In this document: positions 35,975 to 45,404 of the stretch, piece after piece
Layout: the number at the start of each line of letters is the position of its first letter
Position numbering within the stretch: the first letter of the stretch is position 1
Origin: Hawksworthiomyces lignivorus
Taxonomy: Eukaryota; Ascomycota; Sordariomycetes; Ophiostomatales; Ophiostomataceae
Assembly (NCBI GenBank): GCA_002917075.1
Contig: NTMA01000035.1
Coordinates: 1-64,000, forward strand
Length of the DNA: 64,000 bases
Reading direction: 5' to 3'
Translations under genes and position numbers: made by a program
The notes under the pieces: generated by a model
What the model saw: only the letters and a program-made list of their open reading frames with translations
Told to the model about the DNA's origin: nothing
Database searches by the model: none

Positions 35975-37250
35975 TTAAGGACATGAGTCGCCCATCCTTG
36001 CATATACCACTAACCACTCTAATGTTTGAAGCAATACAGTAAAATGTGCTAGAAGAACAAGGGAGGTTGGCTCTTCATTCTTGATGCTGAGAACAAATTC
36101 ATCCGATAAGCAGTACAGCCATAGCATGATCCGTTCTGACTTTCCCTTGACACCAATCTTAGGGTTTGCAGAGGTGCCATAAGTCTCTTTGAAGCACCAA
36201 GATAGGAGAGACAGCATTTCCTGACACACCGCCTGTATTGACTCCGATGCGTCATAAACAAGTGACGAGAGTCCACTTAAGGTTTCCTCCCACTCAACGA
36301 AGTCGAATTCGATGTGACACTTAATAAATGGCGCTACGGGATCTTTGGGTGGCAGCGGACCCAGTTCGCCTGAAAAAATGACATCGATCCCGATTGTCTC
36401 TACCACGACTCGTACGCCACGAAATAGCTCCCACCACGCCACCTCTTCTCCCTCGGAGGTGACGGGCAAATGGCGGTGACTGGGTTTCTTAGCGAACGTG
36501 CAGGAGCAGACTAAGACGGTGGCGATATAAAGTGCCGGGCTGTTGTTCTTAATCAAGTTTGCAAGTTCTGCCATAACTTGACAAAGACCAATGGTTAGAT
36601 CAGCCTCGGCTCTCTCTCTCAAAGAACTCGGTTCACTGGGTGAAAGGCTTAGACGGTGAAGCCCTGACAAAGTCAGAATAAGGTGAAGAACATAGTGATT
36701 GCGGAAGGCAAGGCGTGGGACTCTATCTCGCCACAGAGGTGTATCACCGAGAGTAAGAGATGTATGGCTTATGTAATGGTGGTAAAGCTCTACATCGTTT
36801 GCAGTCCAATGTAGATGTAACGGTGCTTCTACTTGAATGGGTTGCGAGGAGAACACTGTCGACGTTGTGGTCGAAACCTTTGATTCTTTCGTCGTCAGAA
36901 ACTGGTAAGGAGATGGCACAAATGTGACAAAACTCCAAGTCTTGCGGGGTCTGCCTCGCCTCCTACTTGTCAGCCGACTCTCTGTTGCAGTATTGCTTTT
37001 TGCTGTGAGAGTAAAGTCGCTTGGTATAGATAGACGCGAGCAATTACCGTAGGCAGGTTTCATTTCGTCGTACTAATGCGTAGTGATTGATGTTACTTTA
37101 CAGGAGTTCTGAGTTAATAGCGAGGAGGTATTCGAGGTCGTGCACCAAGCTGCTGTGTAATCCTACCTTGATTCTTCGTCTTTTGCATCGGCAGCAACCA
37201 TTTCGTGACTTATGCTGCGGTTTTCTCTGCCGTGAAGGGGCCCAGTCAAG
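35975..37250 (-). CDS. Zn2Cys6-type regulator with a degenerate zinc cluster
   Basis: Exon 1 (open from 37250 to 37167) encodes RNGCCRCKRRRIK. A 94-nt GTAGGA...CATTAG intron follows at the position usual for this family, and exon 2 is 37072-35975. The canonical RRRIK-C-DE...C-xx-C...C pattern reads RRRIK-Y-DEMKPA-Y-GNC-SRLSIP-S. Cysteines 3, 4 and 6 are therefore Tyr, Tyr and Ser. Cysteines 1, 2 and 5 remain. No in-frame ATG exists between the upstream TGA (37251-37253) and the cluster. The only clear start is ATG 37063 inside exon 2, which would give a 362-aa protein without a DNA-binding domain. The remaining ~330 residues look like a normal Upc2-type fungal regulatory domain and are unbroken. 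It is either an early pseudogene or a protein kept for something other than zinc-cluster DNA binding. Confidence 0.7.
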
Positions 37251-37931
37251 TCAGATGCCCTCCGACAAAGGCTGCGTTGTCATGTTAGCTCAGCCAACTA
37301 ATCTTGTCACATAAGCTACACTGCTCCCTACCATTTTAGACTTAATACATAGGGGTCTTTATATAGAATCCCATTAGCAAAGGACCTAGTGCCAGAACAG
37401 AGTCGAGTAGTCGTGTTATCATGGGTCTTCGCTGTTGGTAATAAATATAAAATCATCTCGAACAGGACACAATAACCTAACAAATTAGTCAAGTCAAGCG
37501 GGGCTACTTTGAACCAGAAAAGCTAAGTTCCATACAACTGAAAGTTAGCTATTTAGCCAGTTAACTATTTAGCTAGATATATCTACTATCGTGTTATGGT
37601 GAGAAAGTCACAGCGCGAGCAAAGAGATCCATAGCCAAAGAAAGAAAGTTTGTACACAATTTACTGTAAAAGAGCAGAGGAATAACAATTTTGATAATTT
37701 GTTTGTTTGAGACAAATAAAATAGACTGAGTCGTTATTTCAACTATTGACGTCTATCGTTCAAAACAATGTTTATAATTCCAGCTCGGGATATGCCGCCG
37801 CATTTTTCAAATACCCCAAGATATTATTAACTCTGAAATAATATGTTGGCACCCTTAAACCACGTGAAAAGCATCTGTCTGTACAAGATCCTGCAAACGC
37901 CCTTCAAACCAAAGTAGAGGCAATTTGCAAC
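37251..37931. other. AT-rich intergenic DNA
   Basis: 5' flank of the degenerate regulator and 3' flank of the phospholipase gene, both on the minus strand. Any upstream exon of the regulator would lie here, but none is convincing. A CACGTG motif is at 37861-37866. Confidence 0.45.
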
Positions 37932-39713
37932 CTAAATCTTTATCCACTCGAATTTAACGAGCAGCGAGCATTTTGTCTCCCGCCCCTTCAGGTCTAGCAT
38001 GGGGATGAATTTCCACCCTGGCTGCACGTACGACAGCCGCACAGCAGCCACCACGAACTTGGGGTTTGCCGACCAGCTTTCGTCATTCTTGATCAGCAGT
38101 CGCAGAAACGCGAGCTCGTTGTCCTCATATTCCCATTCCAGGACCTCGTCCCACAGCGGATCCGTCGGCGGTGGGCCCTCCTCCCCGTTACCCGAGATTA
38201 GGGCTCCTAGAGCCTTGAGACCAGTGCGTTTGTATACGTTTGTCTTCCGCTTGCGCTCTGCTGGCGGGGCACCTAGGTCGTCCGGGTGCACTAGCGAGCA
38301 GGTCAGATACGGCCGCACCGTGTCAAGGTCCCGGCCCTGGGCGATGGGGATCCCCGCAGCGCCGGCTACGTGCAGCCGCAGCTGCACACGCTGGCCCGTG
38401 CTCAGATCGTAGGAGCCGCCCTCCCGCAGCGCCGCCGGCTTGAGCACGTAGCCGTCGGAGCCGCGAAACAGGGCCTCGTTCAGCTGCATCGTCGCGTCGA
38501 ACCGCTGCCAGTTCAGCGCGGACACCTGCGCGCCCGCCGCCCAGAACGGCACCGGGTGCAGGTTGCGCGAGGAGATGCGCGTCCCCTTGGGATAGACGCG
38601 CATCAAGTGGCGCGAGTTGTGGCGCGCGATGGCCGCCCGCTGCGCGGGCAGATGGGCTGCCAGTCCCGACTCGGACAGGTTGATGAGGTGGTGGTGCGGT
38701 CGGTTCTGGAGCTCGCCCGGGTCGAACCAGCTGTTGTTGCCCGGCTTGACTGACTGTGCGTACACGCCCAAGGCCGCCAGCTCGGGAACGATGACCGCGG
38801 CGCTGGTCGCCTTCTTTTTGTTCTCATATTCTTCACGTGCCCGCTTCTGGTCCACGTCGTCCTCGTTGTCCTCGCCGCCCGAGCTGCTCGAGTCACTCGA
38901 GTCTTCTGACGTATCATTCTTCTCCTGCTCGCCGGGGATGTGGTGTTCTACCATGACGACCACCTTGGCGCCCAGCTCATCCAGCGTTACGTGCTCCTCT
39001 GGCTGGCCAGAGGGCAGCGGCTGCGTGAGTAGCCGGCCGCCCAGCACTTCAGTCATGATGTCCACGATGCGGCGCTGGCCCTGGGCACTGCAGTGGTTCT
39101 CGAGCGAAATGACGATGGGGCTGGGTCGACAGGAAGAACCCCTCTCTGCATCTGCTGCTTCCCGGTCGATGACGTCACGTATGGTCTCACACACTGCACG
39201 TAGTGGTATGTTGGACACGAGCGTGAAGCCGTGTGTCACCTTGGGTTCCTCAGCATTGTTGTCGTTGTCCCAGGCATCAATCTCGACACAACGCGAGCCC
39301 GTCGTCAGGGCTATGGCGTAAGCGTCAGCGCCAGAGTTTCCATACAACTGGTGGGCCTTGAGGTAGGTATTATGGCTGGAGCTGATAAAGTATTCAGGCA
39401 GACGGAACGAGCGATCGGTCAGCTCGGGGGGGAGGATCGCATGGGGCTGCTCTAGGAGAGCCAGCAGGGCGGCGCTGTGATCTTCTTGACCGAGACCGGC
39501 CTCGTCCTGGCGGAGAATCTGGCGGTCAACAAGGAATGCCTTCAAGGCACGGCTGACGTGAAGATCGTGCTTGGCTACGTCATTGGCCTGGACGCCATGA
39601 CCACCGCCGCCAATAGTAGCCTCGTCGATCTCTTCTCCTTTCTCATCATCATGATTCTGAGAGCGAGAAAAGGGGTTGAAAGAGGCGAGCTTGCCAGTCA
39701 GAGCTTTTGCCAT
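37932..39713 (-). CDS. Phosphoinositide-specific phospholipase C
   Basis: Single exon, 593 aa, true ATG at 39713. After a short N-terminus with a degenerate EF-hand-like stretch, the X box carries the catalytic set: His114 and Asn115 in SSSHNTYLKAHQ, Glu144 and Asp146 in CVEIDAWD, His161 in THGFTL, and Glu205 in SLENHCS. An acidic Ser/Asp/Glu-rich linker (about 265-305) separates X from the Y box (VYAQSVKPGNNSWFDP, HLMRVYPKGTRISSRNLHP, ALNWQRFDATMQLNEALFRGSDGYVLKP, given in pieces). A C2 domain ends the protein (VQLRLHVAGAAGIP...VRPYLTCSLV). There is no PH domain. It should hydrolyse PIP2 to inositol trisphosphate and diacylglycerol at the plasma membrane in a Ca2+-dependent way. It is delta-like in architecture, as in other fungal PLCs. 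Confidence 0.96.
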   Translation of the reverse strand: MAKALTGKLASFNPFSRSQNHDDEKGEEIDEATIGGGGHGVQANDVAKHDLHVSRALKAFLVDRQILRQDEAGLGQEDHSAALLALLEQPHAILPPELTDRSFRLPEYFISSSHNTYLKAHQLYGNSGADAYAIALTTGSRCVEIDAWDNDNNAEEPKVTHGFTLVSNIPLRAVCETIRDVIDREAADAERGSSCRPSPIVISLENHCSAQGQRRIVDIMTEVLGGRLLTQPLPSGQPEEHVTLDELGAKVVVMVEHHIPGEQEKNDTSEDSSDSSSSGGEDNEDDVDQKRAREEYENKKKATSAAVIVPELAALGVYAQSVKPGNNSWFDPGELQNRPHHHLINLSESGLAAHLPAQRAAIARHNSRHLMRVYPKGTRISSRNLHPVPFWAAGAQVSALNWQRFDATMQLNEALFRGSDGYVLKPAALREGGSYDLSTGQRVQLRLHVAGAAGIPIAQGRDLDTVRPYLTCSLVHPDDLGAPPAERKRKTNVYKRTGLKALGALISGNGEEGPPPTDPLWDEVLEWEYEDNELAFLRLLIKNDESWSANPKFVVAAVRLSYVQPGWKFIPMLDLKGRETKCSLLVKFEWIKI

Positions 39714-39828
39714 AATGTCTGGTAATGGAGCGAGTTAGTAGCTGTAGGTGAGTGTTGGAGAGGGGGTTGCCAAGCTGTGGCTTGCTTGGGATGCTTTATG
39801 TAGCTTAGACAACAAATAACAACAATAA

Positions 39829-39846
39829 CACGTGTTGCAACACGTG
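39829..39846. promoter_or_regulatory. 18-bp palindrome with two CACGTG E-boxes
   Basis: CACGTGTTGCAACACGTG is perfectly self-complementary and lies 116 bp upstream of the phospholipase start codon. CACGTG is the core for bHLH factors of the Pho4/Cbf1 kind. Two cores with a symmetric TTGCAA centre suggest paired dimers. Confidence 0.65.
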
Positions 39847-40176
39847 ACTTAAATTGCATCCACACACACGTTAGGAAGAAGACACCGGGGCTATTTCACT
39901 CGTATCACCGCGGGATGGCTCAGGTCTGCCCAGTTGCAGTTGCGTGCAGTCCTGGCTGTGATTGCGATTTCGTGTTTAGAGACGCTTAGCGACTGTATCG
40001 GCGTGTTTGGCGTCTATGTCCGGCCTAAAATACTACGTTGTTGGTTTGGTAGGGCTGAAAATATAAGTGGATTTGTCTTTTGTTCCAAGTAGATGGGCTG
40101 CCCACGGCATGCAAAATTACGTCGTCCGTGATAAACGTATTTGTATAGTCCTCCCTTGACTCTATTTGTTCTACAG

Positions 40177-40262
40177 TGTTAAGTTATAAGGTACTGTTAC
40201 ATATGTCCAAGGGGATTGATCCTTTTTGTACTGGTACAGTGGCCTAGTGGCATCACTTAACA
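40177..40262 (+). repeat. Small inverted-repeat unit, copy 1
   Basis: Bounded by TGTTAAGT and its exact complement ACTTAACA. The interior shares TATAAGGTACTG, a GTACTGGTAC near-palindrome and GCCTAGTGGCA with the copy at 40547. It includes TGGCCTAGTGG, which fits the Pol III box A consensus. Similarity to copy 2 continues some 25 nt to the right. Confidence 0.55.
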
Positions 40263-40546
40263 TACAATTTCTTTGTGGCTATGACTCAGTTTTCGTTTTC
40301 TTCCTTGGTTCATTCTTTTACAAGCCTTATCACCCGCAGGATAACGGTCTGCCTAGTTTCTAGGAAGTGACTGCGGTGTTGCTGACCCTGTCCGTGGCTC
40401 TATCGAAGAACAGGGAATTTAAAATGAATTTCACAGCCTGGTACAAGCCTGCATCTGTCAGACTGGTCATCGTCATAGATATTGCGTAAAGAGATCTACT
40501 GTGACAAAACCCAAAGGCTTTTTTTTTCTATCGGTATTGAGCTAAG

Positions 40547-40643
40547 AGTTGTTGATTTATAAGGTACTGTGGCATGTGTCTAGTCCAAATAGATTAATCC
40601 CTTTCGTACTAGTACATTAGCCTAGTGGCAGCGCTCAACAACT
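40547..40643 (+). repeat. Small inverted-repeat unit, copy 2
   Basis: Bounded by AGTTGTTGA and its exact complement TCAACAACT. It is a diverged direct repeat of the unit at 40177-40262 and contains GTACTAGTAC and TAGCCTAGTGG at matching positions. The paired ends differ from copy 1 but are complementary in both. Confidence 0.55.
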
Positions 40644-40964
40644 GCATATGTCGATATCTTTGCTGTGACCTACCTTACGCTAGTAAAAGACGTAACCCGC
40701 ATGGAGAGCCTCGACCTACTCACTGGGTGACGGCTTGTTAGTGTACAATATACTTTATATAACTACTACTACAGCAAGTCGTGATAGCTTCGCACGAATA
40801 CAATTTAGGAGTTGTCGCCTCTATTGTGCTGTGGTAGCAATGTCAAATCAAGCTTTTTAACGGCACAAAAGCCAAGAGCCGTAACAACAGAGACAGCATA
40901 GCGATGGCTTCGACATGGATATGTCGAGTTATTTATATAATCCTAGAAATCTCTACTATCGTAT

Positions 40965-43900
40965 CTAACGAATGTGTACAGGTAAGCTTTCCTCCTCGGA
41001 CAAGTGCGACGAGAGGAGATACCCCACGCCAACCCTTTCGTAGACGTCCGGAGCAACTGGCTTGATAATCAGGGACCAGCATGTGGGATCCCAGTTCGCC
41101 AGATCAGCTTTGGAGTTCTCCTCGCCCTCCTTTTTCTCTTTAATCTCCTTGCCAAGCACCACGCAGCGGAGAGCGTGCACGTCAAGCTCTCCGGGTACGT
41201 CTATGACAAGGCGTTTGAGTCCGTCCACCCGTTCAATGTTAAATTTTCTCGCGCGCCCCAGGAGGTCCATTGATATCGTGCTTCGGTGGTTATTATGAGT
41301 CCCCGTAACCGAAGCACCGTTGACGACTTCAAAGGTGCTCTGGAGGTCCTCGGTCCAGTCAACTTTTTTAAAGGGGACCTTGACGTATGTTATGGGTCCT
41401 TCGTAGGCCATCCACGACCATGAAGGCACGGGGCGATCGTCCGGGTACTCGATGCGCTTTAACGCGATGTCGTCCGGCCGGCACCACAAGAGACTGCGTT
41501 GCAGGTACAACTCGAAGGCGCCGTAGCCGCCACGCGTTTTCAAAGTGTGGAGTAGCCGCTTTTCGAGCCCTGCGATGGCAACAGCCCGGTTGTCGGCCTG
41601 CGAAAAGGCCAACCGCGAGTATATCTCGTAGATGTTCTGGTAGAAGATGATGCGCCCGTCTTTGAAGTACGTCTGTGCCGATTCGGGGAAGTCAGAGTCG
41701 CCGAGAAAAGTGGCCTTGGGGCTGGCGTTTGGGGTAGAGAGGTTAGCACAATAGGTTCGCTAGTGACAAAACAAGGCAATGGGGAATACGGTTCTTTACT
41801 TTAGTAGCTTTGCCAGCGTCTCGCAGTGGACGCCATTCCCACACTCCCAGTAGACCTGGGTTGACGTGAAGTGGATCGTGCGGCGCGAGAGGGCCCGCTC
41901 CTGTAGCACCCACCCGCGCTCGTTGAGTGGGCCGTGCTCGACGTCGGCGCTGAAGTTGTCGATGGCTTTGCAGATGTAATACGTCCCGCGCTGGGGCGAG
42001 TCGACGGTGATGCACGATCGCTGCAGCGGATCCCGTGGGCCCAGGAATCCCTCGAGCGACGACCTGGCGGAGCTCGCGGCGAGCGTGCAGTACGCGGCGC
42101 TGAACACCTCTTCCATGCGGCCTGCCTCAGCCTTCCAGTCCTGCTGGTCCTGCTGGATGATGCAGAGCGAGTCGATCCAGAGATAGCGGATGCCCAGAGA
42201 GCGCGTGATGCGCACAGCATCGCGGAACGTCTGCGGCAGTCGCGCCTCGTCGATGCGCTGCCTATGCGCGTCGATGTTGCTCCGGTACGTGCAGAGGCGT
42301 TGGTCCTCGGTCAAGTTTCCCCAGCGGTGGCTCAGTGCCACGTACTTGCCCGTCTTGTGGGTGTACCCGTCGAGAAGGCGTAGACTCGGACTCACCGCGT
42401 CGCCGACGTCGAGGACTCTAGTTGGCAGGAGGTTCTGGCCCGCGATGGCTGACTTGGAGAGGCAATTGTGCGACTCCTCATCTTCATCGCAGACCCTGAG
42501 CCATTCTCTGAGGAGTGCGACCTGCTCTGCACCTCCTTGCTCGGGCAAGACAGGCAGCCCGAGCTGGGCAAACGAGGGAAGCTCGACCTTGGAGTCTAGC
42601 GGAAAAAATGAGTTTGAGCAAATTAATAAATAATGGATATGCGTGTTATACTTACCCGGATCCGCATAGAGCGACAGGGCCGGAATACCTTCGGGGCCGA
42701 TCTTTAAAGTGGACTCCTCGCGACGCAATTCTGCTTTGCCCGACGCAGCATCCCGGCTCTGGAGAGCGGTCTGGTATATCAGCCTGCATAGGTCGCAATC
42801 CATTGCGCTCTCTTTCAACAGGGAGATATCAAAGCTGCGTTTAAATCCTGGAGCCCAGACATCCATGTCTTTGCAGTCGTCGCACAACTCCGGGTCCGAA
42901 GAAGGACGTGGCGGCCGCAAGCTCGCCCAGCCAACCTTGCCGCCAACCTTGTCGCCAGCCTTGTCACCAACCTTGTCGAAGAAGCTTCGCGCAAAGACGT
43001 TATCGGCCCTGGACTCCCAGATATCGTTCAACTTGACAGCTTCCTATAACACTGATTAGGCCTTTGGACAGCGTATGTGTGCCTAGGTCGGAGAAAACTC
43101 ACCGCCTATCCATCGGTTAGTTAAGCCGCGATACTTAACTCTTCATTGAAAACCAACATGGCAACTAAATTAGTGACTTACCGCCTAGTTAGATTCGTGA
43201 TTCGTTAGTTGATCTGTTTGAATCTAGAAAGGGAAATTTGAATACTCACATTCTGTTGTTACACCAAGAAGCAGGTGTCAGTAGTCGCCGATGGTTTGAT
43301 ATGTTTGTTCCTGGGGACACTTACGTACTTCACATAAGTTGCTTTAGTCACATGAATAACATTAAAAATGGTAGAGGTGCGGGTCAGAGAAACTTACTTC
43401 TTGAGCTGAAGCCGTTGAAACGGGTGCTCTCGTACTGCGACGATCATCCGGCGCTTTGTCGACCAAGATAACAATGTCCCCTGCGCTTTCATATTTGCCA
43501 TTTTCTGATTCTGAAGATGATTGACCTGCCAGTGAAACAGGACCCTTAGGATGATCTGCGTTCCTAGGCACTGTCAGATTAGTACTTCCCGGAGCGGCTA
43601 GTGACCTGCGCTGCTTTGCCTTCCAGAGGACTGGGTCAAACAGATAGGTTGAATCCGTTTTAGCCCGGTCGTAGATTATAGTCATAGACGCAAAGAGCTC
43701 GTCAGCCATAGCTCGGCCTTCATCTTCAGACTCGCCGGGCTCAAGATCATCTCTAAGCTTCACCTTCAGCATTCTTGTTGTCACAAGGTTCAGCAGCGCA
43801 TTGAGCACATTTTCCTTGACAGGGCCGCCGTTGAAGCCCAGGCGTTGCGACATGTCGCGGATGGCCCCGTCAACAACGTCATGGATGACGTACTTCCCCT

Positions 43901-45404
43901 CCCTATAGTCCCAGAAGCGCCGCAGCTGATTGATGCTGTCCAGCTTATCGGGTCCGTCGAGAAGCCAAATGAGGAACTCGAGGTACACGCAGCCCATAGA
44001 CCAGACGTCGTAGGCGCGTGAGCGAGCCTTCACCTTTTTCTTGTCTCGCTGCTTGCTCGCACTGTCATCCGCTGTCTCGTCGTCTGGTTTGTCATCGCAC
44101 TCGGGCGGCTCGTACCGGAATGTGCCGGTTGTTGTGATCGTCGGCTTGCTGCGGTTGCGCGTGGCCTCGATGTGGAACTTGGCTAGTCCCAGATCCGCAA
44201 TCTTCAGAACACCCCTTCCGCCCTCCTCGGTGAAACGAAGAATGTTCTCGGGCTTTATGTCGCCATGGCGGCCGTTCTTCTCGGCAATGGCGTTGAGGCC
44301 GTCTGCGAGGCCCCACATCTGCTCCAGCGCCCACAACACGAGCTCTGATTCCCGTTGGAGCCGTGGAGCCGTCTCCTTGCCTTCGTTCTCCCAGTACTCC
44401 CGGAGGTTCCCGCCGTCCGCCCACGGAAACATGAAACACAGGGCATCGCCCCTCTGGTACGTAGCGATCGGCTGGATCAGGTGACGGTTCTCTAGCTCGC
44501 TGATAATCTGCAGCGTGTTCGCCTCTCGCCTGAAGTATTTGTCCTTGTCGCGCTGCAGGTGCTTCACTGCAACGCGAGGCTTCGTGCCATCGGGCTTTTT
44601 TTCATAGTTAGGTTACACACGCACCCAGCAGATAGAATTTTAACATAAACAGGAGATTCGATGTCGACCTACTAGAACTATGACCTGTTGATGTGCATCG
44701 TGAACGCACACTTGGAAAACGCGACTGAAGTAGCCCGATTTCTCAGGGGCATTGAGAATAGGGATAAAGGGCAACGGTCGAGACGGATGGAAGATGTGTT
44801 CCAAGGTACCCTTCTTAAAAATAGGTGCGAGGAAGTACCACTGACTACTTGTGAAGCTCTGGATGTAGGAGTCCTTCCACTCGGAGAAGGCGTCCCAGCG
44901 CTTGGGCTTGAGCGTGTTAGAGCCCTCGTTCAGTGATCCGACGTCGAAGAGGCCCCGCTTCCGGTCACGCTTCTCATTAGAACGTCTCTTCCCCGTATTC
45001 ATCTTCATCTTCCACTGGATCGGGAGATCGCCATCACAGAATTCGCTGTCTCGAAGTGAACTGAGGAGCCAGAGCTCGTCGATACTGACTAGTGTTAGAA
45101 ACGATCGCTTAGCCACGTCCGAAGCGAACTTCACGAGGCCTTCGTCGGGCTTGATGTCATCTTCTTCGAACGCAGCTTCTATCTCGTCTCTCGTCGTGAA
45201 ATGCTCTATTTTGTCCGCCGGCAGAAACTTCTGGTCATCATGGACGCTATCTACTAGATGGTCAAAGATTCTTTCCCTGAGTGAACGGAGCGATGCAGTC
45301 GACGGTGGTGAATCTGGTTCATCTATGAGACTTTCCGAAGCAGAGTGAGAAGTATCAGGGGCTACAGCGATATGCAGTGGCAATATAGGCTTAAGAGTAC
45401 CCAT
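40965..45404 (-). CDS. Predicted N-module + protein kinase + HET-domain fusion protein
   Basis: Proposed exons: 45404-44673, 44594-43398, four 3-nt exons (43327-43325, 43252-43250, 43184-43182, 43105-43103), 43043-42656, 42595-41800 and 41721-40965. The total is 3,882 nt, in frame, 1,293 aa. Residues 1-244 are an N-terminal module (FSEWKDSYIQSFTSSQWYFLAP, LPFIPI) shared with the kinase at 50039. The kinase domain follows: Lys255 in VAVKH, HGDIKPENIL at 354-363 (HGD instead of HRD), ADLG instead of DFG at 377-380, YEPPE, and DVWSMGCVYLEF. The HET domain starts near residue 860 (YVALSHRWG), then LPQTFRDAVRITRSLGIRYLWIDSLCI and NERGWVLQERALSRRTIHF, with a C-terminal tail. HET domains trigger cell death in fungal incompatibility. 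The HET exon frame opens with no nearby ATG, while the kinase exon ends at a perfect GTAAGT donor, which supports one gene. Two separate genes remain possible. Confidence 0.75.
43044..43397 (-). other. Five-intron ladder with four 3-nt microexons
   Basis: On the minus strand the interval between the kinase and HET exons reads as five back-to-back introns of 70, 72, 65, 76 and 59 nt. Donors are GTAAGT, GTAAGT, GTGAGT, GTAAGT and GTGAGT; acceptors AAG, CAG, TAG, TAG and TAG. Branch-like CTGAC, CTAAC, CTAAC and CTAAT occur in introns 2-5. The 3-nt leftovers are TAC, AAT, GCG and GCG (Tyr-Asn-Ala-Ala). The whole interval is 354 nt, so single-intron removal also keeps frame. Confidence 0.6.

Larger units (their letters stand above)
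39714..40964. other. Intergenic region with small repeats
   Basis: Promoter of the phospholipase gene at its left side and 3' flank of the kinase-HET gene at its right. It contains the E-box palindrome and two related inverted-repeat units listed separately. No protein gene is seen. Confidence 0.6.
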
